In this document: one piece after another, positions 58,185 through 64,000 of the stretch
Layout: the number at the start of each line of letters is the position of its first letter
How positions within the stretch are numbered: the stretch's first letter is position 1
Origin: Pseudocercospora fijiensis CIRAD86
Lineage: Eukaryota > Ascomycota > Dothideomycetes > Mycosphaerellales > Mycosphaerellaceae
Assembly (NCBI RefSeq): GCF_000340215.1
Contig: NW_006921536.1
Coordinates: forward strand, 3,139,016 to 3,203,015
Direction: 5' to 3'
Length of the DNA stretch: 64,000 bases
Made by a program: the position numbers and the translations under genes
The notes under the pieces: generated by a model
Database searches by the model: none
What the model was told of the DNA's origin: nothing
The model's input: the letters and a program-made list of their open reading frames with translations, nothing else

Positions 58185-59510
58185 ATGGCCGACTCCGCTG
58201 CTATCTCGCTGGCAGCGATGAGCCTCGATGATGAATGCAATGCCTGCGCCAAACCAACACCACTACCTGTCCTGATCTGCTTCAAATGCAGTGAGGGTAA
58301 ATCCCCGGAAGGAGAGTCGACTTACACCAAGTACTGCAGTATCCGGTGCCGCACTGCGCATCAAGGTCAACATGCTCAACACTGTAAAAACCAGAATATT
58401 CGCAGAGCAATCTATCGTGCGGGCGAACTACTTCAGAGTGCTCTTTATCAAATGCGGTTGTTAGCGTTCGACTTGAAAATCGACAGCGTCGAAAAGAAGG
58501 ATGACGTGCTATACTTCAAGGACGGCGAATACAAGGGCGGCAAGGAATTTCCCTTCTACGCATTTCCCGGCGACGTTGTGAAGGACCCGGGGGACGCGAA
58601 AGCTCTGCTCAGCTATTCATTCTGCAATGACGCGCCTGTCTTTTTGAACTTCTTGGCCGAGAAAGCTCTCAAAGGTACTTATCTCACTTGACAAGTCTTC
58701 AGAAGCATTTCCAAGCTGACAAAATGATCAGGACTCGCACGCTCTATCGAACAAGCTGAATTGCAGATCTCTGCTCAATGCAAAGTTCGGCGGATTTACC
58801 CCAACGGCAATGTGGCACCTGATATTGACATGCACAGCGTCATGGGGATAGACGGGTGTGATGGCGAGTCATACATCATAGATATTACTGGTGCTCAATA
58901 CGGCCAGTTCAAAGCAGTCATGCCGCTCGGATCATACGTGGAGCAGAACAACGCACGAGTCAGAACGATGTACTATGCAGGCGGTTCACGCGTGTCCGTG
59001 GTCAAGGACATTAAGATGAAGCTTGAGGATCCAAGCAGCGATCCACGTTGCCAGATCGGACTGTTCAAGGTGGCAACTGCTTTGAACACAACTCTGGAAG
59101 AGTGGGAGGCCCGCTGGCAGACAAGCATTGGTCAACTCTTGCTAACGGACAAGACCGTCTTTGCGAAAGGCAAGGAGGAACTGCTTTATGAGTTGGGAAA
59201 TGCCGTGGATTCCGCGCTCGAAGAAATTTTCGAGGTGACAGATATGAAGACAGCACTTGGCTGGTTGCTCGAGCCAGCAGGTCAGGAGGTTCAAGATCCA
59301 GGCGCAGCGACCGACGAGGAGGGTCGCATGACTTGCATCGTGTCGAACAAAGTCGAAGGCTCCAGGCTGTACAAGATGTGGGTCGCACAGGGGAGGGCTG
59401 ACTTGCAAGTTTCTCGTCCAGAGGAATGGAAGACTACGCACGAGCCAAATCTGGCAGCAGGAGGGACTATCAGACTGGCTTTGCCTTCTCAATGGCAGGG
59501 CCCAGCGTAA
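58185..59510 (+). CDS. MYND-type zinc finger protein
   Basis: Two exons, 58185-58674 and 58732-59510, with a 57-nt intron (GTACTT, AGCTGAC branch, ATCAG), encode 422 aa. The MYND finger has C18, C21, C32, C35, C51, C55, H63 or H59, and C67, in the order C-x2-C..C-x2-C..YC-x3-C..H-x3-C. It is interrupted by a short insertion (SEGKSPEGEST). The rest is a mixed alpha/beta region common in Dothideomycete MYND proteins, with no catalytic motif I can name. MYND fingers usually bind Pro-rich peptides. The ATG at 58185 (MADSAAISLAAMSLDDEC) was chosen because upstream in-frame sequence is not protein-like. A relic of the same family lies 230 bp upstream. Confidence 0.82.
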
Positions 59511-59658
59511 GAAGTATTCGCCAATGCAAGAAGGAATGTGTCGGTGGCAGCGACTTAGGGAATAAATCGCATACGCAGCGCCACAGCGTGGTATCAGCGA
59601 CGCGCGACGCACATTGATACGAATGTCACTACATGCCATTACATTCAAGCATCGCCGC

Positions 59659-60130
59659 TCACCACCCATACTTACGCCCTTCCTCACCATCCTTCAACAA
59701 ATCCGTGTAACCCGTCTTATCCCCAACCGCAAGCTTCTCAAAGTTTAACCTCACACTCTGCCTGATATTCCTCGCATAAGCCTGCTTGTTGTTGCCCGTC
59801 TAAGCACCACTGATATCGCCAAATGCCGCCTGCGCTCCCGCTGGCACATGTTGCCCAAACAACTGAGGCTTCAACGTCAATCACGTGAGATGGCCTCCCC
59901 AACTGACTCCTTGACCATGACACATCTGCCGGAACCCAATATCTATCTGTAGGTCCAGACATGGAATTGATCCCGAGCTCGAAAAGGATCCGCTGAGCGC
60001 CCTTTTGTGAGATGGCGTAGGCAAGCATGCAGAGATTGTTATGGGCGTGCGAGATCACTTGCGTGTGGTTGGGGTAGATTTCCATAAATTCCGCGCTACC
60101 CATTTGTTGCATTGGCATGAATCTTGGCAT
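59659..60130 (-). pseudogene. GT25-like glycosyltransferase, C-terminal relic
   Basis: The minus-strand frame at 59738-60130 reads IYPNHTQVISHAHNNLCMLA and YAISQKGAQRILFELGI, typical of fungal glycosyltransferase family 25 (LAYAISxxGAxxLL). After PTD the homologous reading jumps to another frame (RQMCHGQGVSWGGHLT, stop, LTLKPQLFGQHVPAGAQAAF, GDISGA, stop, TGNNKQAYARNIRQSVRLNF) and ends at KYGW plus TGA. One frameshift, two internal stops (one a CAG-to-TAG type) and no N-terminal half mark it as dead. The family call is moderately sure. Confidence 0.6.
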
Positions 60131-60233
60131 TGGATAGGAAATCTAGGTCAATTAGCATGCACTCTGTCGATACAGTGAAATCTTAAAGCCCGATGCGAAT
60201 CATAATTTTATCAAAGCACAAAAGTTGGCAAAA

Positions 60234-62317
60234 TCAAAAAACTTTCGCCCACACCTTCTCCCAAGCATTGCGCGGTGCATCGTCAACCCATAGGTGTTCT
60301 TGCCTGTCAATTTCAGCCTTGCCACTCATGAGATCAACCTCATAACTTCGTATGAATCTTGTTCGCTTTATGACCTTCCAGCCAATAATCAGTACCGCAT
60401 AGATCGGAATGCCAATATAGGCGATGATGAAGTCCTTGGTATTCCAATTTCCTTTCGTGAAGACGGAGAAGCCATTGCCGAGGATAACTATGACGAAGAA
60501 GGCCAGGGAGGCATATGCCGTGTATACCGTTCCTACTGCACGAAAAGCCATCTCGCTACGATCGATGCCTTGAACCTGCGTCGCGCGATAGAATCGAATA
60601 TAGGCAGTGACCACGGTAGACCAGGTGAGAAGACTTGCCAAAGCGGAGATATTCGTGAGCCAGCCGAACACGTTTGCAGATCCAGACGACACCGACATAT
60701 ACGCCAACAAGGAAAACGAGGCTGTCGAGAGCACGCACCACAGCGGTACTCCACTAGCGCAAAAGTCAGTATGAAGGCCCAGCCCTCCTTTTCGACCACA
60801 TCTCACCTCTTTGTGCACCACAGCAGTATTCGTGGTGCTTGGCCAAGCTGTGCTAAAGCATACAAGTACCGCGAGCCAATGTAAACGCAAGCATTGCCAG
60901 CCGACGTTGCCGATGTGATAATGACCGCGTTGATGATAGATGGCAGTGCAGAGATGCCAGCACGCTGAATGCCTATCACCCATGGAGAAGCCTCTGCGCC
61001 AGACTTCTCCGTTAGGTTGGGATCGGTGTGCGGTACGAGCACGCCGACAGCAAGTGAGCCAAGAGCGTAGAAGAACAGGATCCGCTACACGATTGAGACA
61101 CGATAATCAGCAACTGTCCCAAGCGCAAAGTGATCGTCATCTTACCCAAAACACCCTCCGAACTGCTTGAGGAATGCTCTTGCGGGGATTCTTAGATTCA
61201 CCTGCTGCCACAGCCACGTATTCTAGAACAAATTCAGTGCCGTCTAAGTTAGGAATCGAGGATCGACTGCAACGAACCTGAACCGCCGTAGGAGAATGCA
61301 GCGCCGATGAACCCAGCAAAGAGGCCAGCAAATCGTCCCGTATCTCCAGTGCCAATGTATTCTGCCATTGCTGAATACGGTGATTTCCAGTATCTGAAGC
61401 CGAGACGATCACCGCTGGGACCTCCGCCGAGATCAATAATGAGGGCTAGAATGAGCAGACCAACCATGGTCACAATCTTGATCGATGCAAAGATGAACTC
61501 AGCCTCGCCTTTGGCGCAACAGTCAGTGCAGCCCATTTGCAGCCGTTGCTGAATTGGTCTCGCCCAATCTGCATTTACGTACCGTATATGCTCACAGCGA
61601 ACACGTTAAGGGCCAAAATGACCACAATGAAGATGGAGATCCAAACAGCCGGGCTGATCGTGTCGTTCCAGTATGATATCAGAGTTGCTGCCGCAGAGAA
61701 TTCTGCTGCAGTAGTGATACCCATATTGTACCAGTTATTCCAACCTACAGCAAAGCCAACAGCTTGATCCACATAGCGGGCGCCAAGTTGAGGAATAGCA
61801 CCGGGCAATGGTAGCCAGGTAACCATCTCACCGAGGCATTGCATCTAGGCCCCATCAGTCGATGCATGTGTCGCGAAGCCAGTCCGCAGGCACGCTTCAG
61901 ATCTCATACCATGCCCCATATCGCACATCCTGTGATGATGTAACCTAAAAATGTGCTTAACGGACCAGACTGAGCCAGGTGTCTACCGATACCGAGAAAT
62001 AGCCCAGTTCCAATCGTCCCACCTGCCTCGAACGTCAGCAAATGTCCTAGAAATTGGGGTGCTCTCAAGGTATTGCCTATCGCAATGAATTGGACGTGGC
62101 GCTCCTTCAAGCCGCGTTTGACATATCGATACTGTGGCTGCACATGTTCGGGTGGGTCTCGCCAATCTCCTTCGGTCGACCTAGAAGTCTCGACAACAGC
62201 TGGTAGCTTCAGGTCTGCTGGATCGGCTGGCATATTCCACTTCTTGTCCACCAATTCAACGTCGCCTTGCATGTATGCCATGATATGTGGTGGCGCGCAG
62301 ATCTCATATCCTTTCAA
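60234..62317 (-). CDS. Amino-acid permease (APC superfamily, YAT family)
   Basis: Plasma-membrane proton/amino-acid symporter, about 12 transmembrane helices, 573 aa. Seven minus-strand exons: 62317-62077, 62022-61910, 61844-61583, 61508-61278, 61222-61146, 61084-60807 and 60753-60234; the lengths sum to 574 codons. Intron 1 is a stop-free 54-nt GC-AG intron; the others are GT-AG (65, 74, 55, 61 and 53 nt). Evidence: RYVKRGLKERHVQFIAIGGT continuing into IGTGLFLGIG (helix 1), ALGEMVTW-like LGEMVTWLPLPGAIPQLGAR, FVDQAVGFAVGWNNWYNM-like helix 3, VAVAAGESKNPRKSIPQAVR before helix 7, SGVPLWCVLSTASFSLLAYM and the C-terminal YEVDLMSG. An in-frame ATG at 62281 is an alternative start. Substrate not predictable; broad-specificity or Pro/GABA-type import is plausible. 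Confidence 0.92.
62023..62076 (-). other. Stop-free 54-nt GC-AG intron in the permease gene
   Basis: The minus-strand boundary is ATAG|GCAATA ... GCTGAC ... GAGGCAG|GTGGG. Removal gives FIAIG-GTIGTGLF, the unbroken permease signature; retention would insert 18 residues in it. The donor GCAATA is a poorer match than usual for GC-AG introns, so a sequencing or strain GC variant of GT is an alternative. Confidence 0.8.
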
Positions 62318-62424
62318 GTCATCAGAACCGTGCCATCCGGTGCCAGAACAGGTGTCATCTAGGATGGCAGTGAGGTGCCTTTTTCCCCTCCTGTTGTAAC
62401 TACTACTTTCGCGCTGCCATACCT

Positions 62425-62820
62425 CAGCACCCGGTCATGGTTTCAAGTACCGAGAACCTTTGTCTTGTTTAGGAGATGTTGCATGGATGCCATTGGGGGT
62501 CAGTCTCGGGATAACTGGACTGCAGAGATGATCGATCTCATATCACAGATTCAAGTTAGCCTCTCTCGGCAGAAATCGTACCAGTTATCGGCATGAATTC
62601 GAAGCACTATAAGATGCACTTTTACAACTCATAACTACGCATTTCTTTCCGGCAAAGTCCCAGCACCCGGTTATGGCTTTAAGTGCCGAGAACCTTTCTC
62701 GCGTCTTAGAGAATTATAGATGCTATTAGGGGTTAATCTCGAGATAACTAGGCCGCAGAGATAATCGCAAGATGCACTTTTGCAACTTAGAATATTAACG
62801 CATTTCTTTCCGGCAAGGTC
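62425..62820. repeat. Direct duplication with RIP-type differences
   Basis: Copy 1 (62425-62659) and copy 2 (62661-62820) both begin CAGCACCCGG and end near TTTCTTTCCGGCAA; copy 2 lacks about 70 bp. Most differences are C/T or G/A, e.g. GCATGGATGCCATTGG against TATAGATGCTATTAGG. The duplicate sits at the border between the permease promoter and the next RIP-mutated block. Confidence 0.8.
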
Positions 62821-64000
62821 TAGTTCTAATACTACTATCGCAGATTACTGTGTTTTCGAAAAGTTCTAGCTACGGTATAGAGGCTACCTATTAGAGGATC
62901 TAAGCGCCTAATAGGAGAACCCCTAGCTCTTTCTTAGCTATAGAATCTACCTAATATTAGCTTTGTCTCCTCTTCCTTATTACGCCGTTCCTCTCGGTAC
63001 TACTATTTGCTATATACGTCGAATTCTCGTTAGTTAAGGTATTGTTATCGACTTAGGTTACTCGTTTCTCGGTCGTTTAACTCGTTACTCGTTTAGTGCT
63101 ATATCTACTTATTAGTATAGCGCCTCGCAAGTTAGTAAGAGCCTATAAACTAACCGAGAAGGTATTACCGGCTAAAGAGCCTATAGTAGAGCCTACGGTA
63201 GAGAGGCCGTTACTTTATAAGAAGCTAAGAACGCTCGAGAAGTCGATAAGTCCGCCGCTATTACGGCGAGGGCGTAGCCTTATCGAGAAGCCGGAAAGCG
63301 AGTTGTCTTTACTCGAAGATCTCTCGGAGATAGAAGTTAAGGTTATTAAGGTTAAGGATAACGATAATTACTTAGATTATAGCGGAGTCTTCGATAAGGG
63401 TATAATAGAAGCCTTATCTATTAAAGAGGCTACTTAGAAGGTTATTAAACTGCCTGTTTTTAAGCTACTAAAATAGTTAGATAGAGATACTAATATAGAG
63501 CCTAAAAAGCGCTCTTCTACGAGGGTTATTGTCTAGTGCGGTACGAAGTTTTATCTTATTAATAAGAAGGGTAAGGAGCTAGTAGGCACCTCTTCTATTA
63601 GTACGAGATTAGACCTAGACTTCGATATTGCCGTACGCGAGTAGGCTTCTTATAATGCTACTAAGAATAGTTAGCTCGTACGCCGGATTAAGCTACGAGT
63701 AATATATACCTTAATTAAGAAGGACGATATCTTCGAGACCGATAGGAAGCAGTCTTCGGACGTTATAGAAGCGCTAAGAGTCGCTAAATCGCTCTAAGAA
63801 GCTAAGAAGACAAACGTTCGAATTAATGTTATTATCGAGTGTTATACGCCGCTAGGAGGGCTTCTAGGTAGACTTCTAGTCGCTTAGAATGCTAGTAAGA
63901 AGAAAGCGACTAACGTTCAAATTGCCGCTAGCGACGTATTTATTACTAAGGAGCGGAAGGCTAGCAATTACGAGGCTAAATTGCGAGTCGAATAGACCTA
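62821..64000. mobile_element. RIP-mutated block running off the right edge
   Basis: Composition switches to the CA/TG-poor, TA- and CG-rich type and stays so to the window end. It contains one plus-strand coding remnant (separate entry). The element class is not identified. Confidence 0.6.
63096..64000 (+). pseudogene. Unrecognised RIP-mutated gene, truncated by window end
   Basis: Open for 113 codons (63096-63437: VLPAKEPIVEPTVERPLLYK, ESELSLLEDLSEIEVKVIKV) and then continuing in frame past single TAG codons to the edge (VIKLPVFKLLK, YLINKKGKELVGTSSISTRL, IKLRVIYTLIKKDDIFETDR, NVRINVIIECYTPLGGLLGR). It is Lys/Glu-rich, likely the disordered N-terminal part of a mobile-element protein. Family unknown; the gene continues beyond 64000. 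Confidence 0.45.

Overview
This window looks like a filamentous ascomycete chromosome. The genes carry short introns of about 43 to 74 nt with fungal GT..CTRAC..AG signals, and they have fungal families: a HAL4-type kinase, URC4, a Gal4-type regulator without its zinc cluster, a YAT amino-acid permease. Compact genes of normal composition alternate with long blocks showing repeat-induced point mutation (RIP): CpA/TpG almost gone, TpA and TAG/TAA very frequent, CpG kept. A Dothideomycete (Mycosphaerellales-like) host is my guess from the gene set and is not proven.

Layout. 11-1663 (-): HAL4/SAT4-like kinase. 1.8-3.7 kb: intergenic, with a small RIP relic. About 3.74-39.17 kb: a 35-kb nest of RIP-killed elements, flanked by a perfect 23-bp inverted repeat next to TA. 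In it, a Tc1/mariner element is split by a complete Ty3/gypsy chromovirus (4223-11275, 196-bp LTRs, 5-bp target duplication). Beyond lies a 24.4-kb multi-gene element (14250-38687) with 42-bp terminal inverted repeats and GATCC-rich ends. It carries a giant SNF2-like helicase gene, at least two other large genes and several smaller coding stretches I do not recognise, a 136-bp minisatellite and two long hairpins. A Tad/I-type LINE (33102-38003, 14-bp target duplication) sits inside its last gene. This element is the best candidate for something undescribed.

39-50.5 kb is a normal gene island: CoA-transferase family III/alpha-methylacyl-CoA racemase (+), URC4 uracil catabolism protein (+), a SET-domain protein (-) and mitochondrial SDH3 (-). 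50.6-54.9 kb is a RIP-killed Mutator-like element. 55-62.4 kb is a second island: a fungal-TF-domain protein lacking its zinc cluster, a relic and an intact copy of a MYND-finger family, a broken GT25 glycosyltransferase and a seven-exon amino-acid permease. From 62.8 kb to the end RIP-mutated DNA resumes, with another unrecognised coding remnant.

The host genes form no evident pathway; they look like housekeeping and accessory genes in gaps between repeat blocks. Four of them contain stop-free introns of length 3n (54, 54, 57 and 66 nt), two with a GC-AG boundary, so naive ORF calls give proteins 18-22 residues too long. Reading-frame statements for RIP-mutated genes come from reading through TAG/TAA/TGA codons (former Gln/Trp); their boundaries are approximate.
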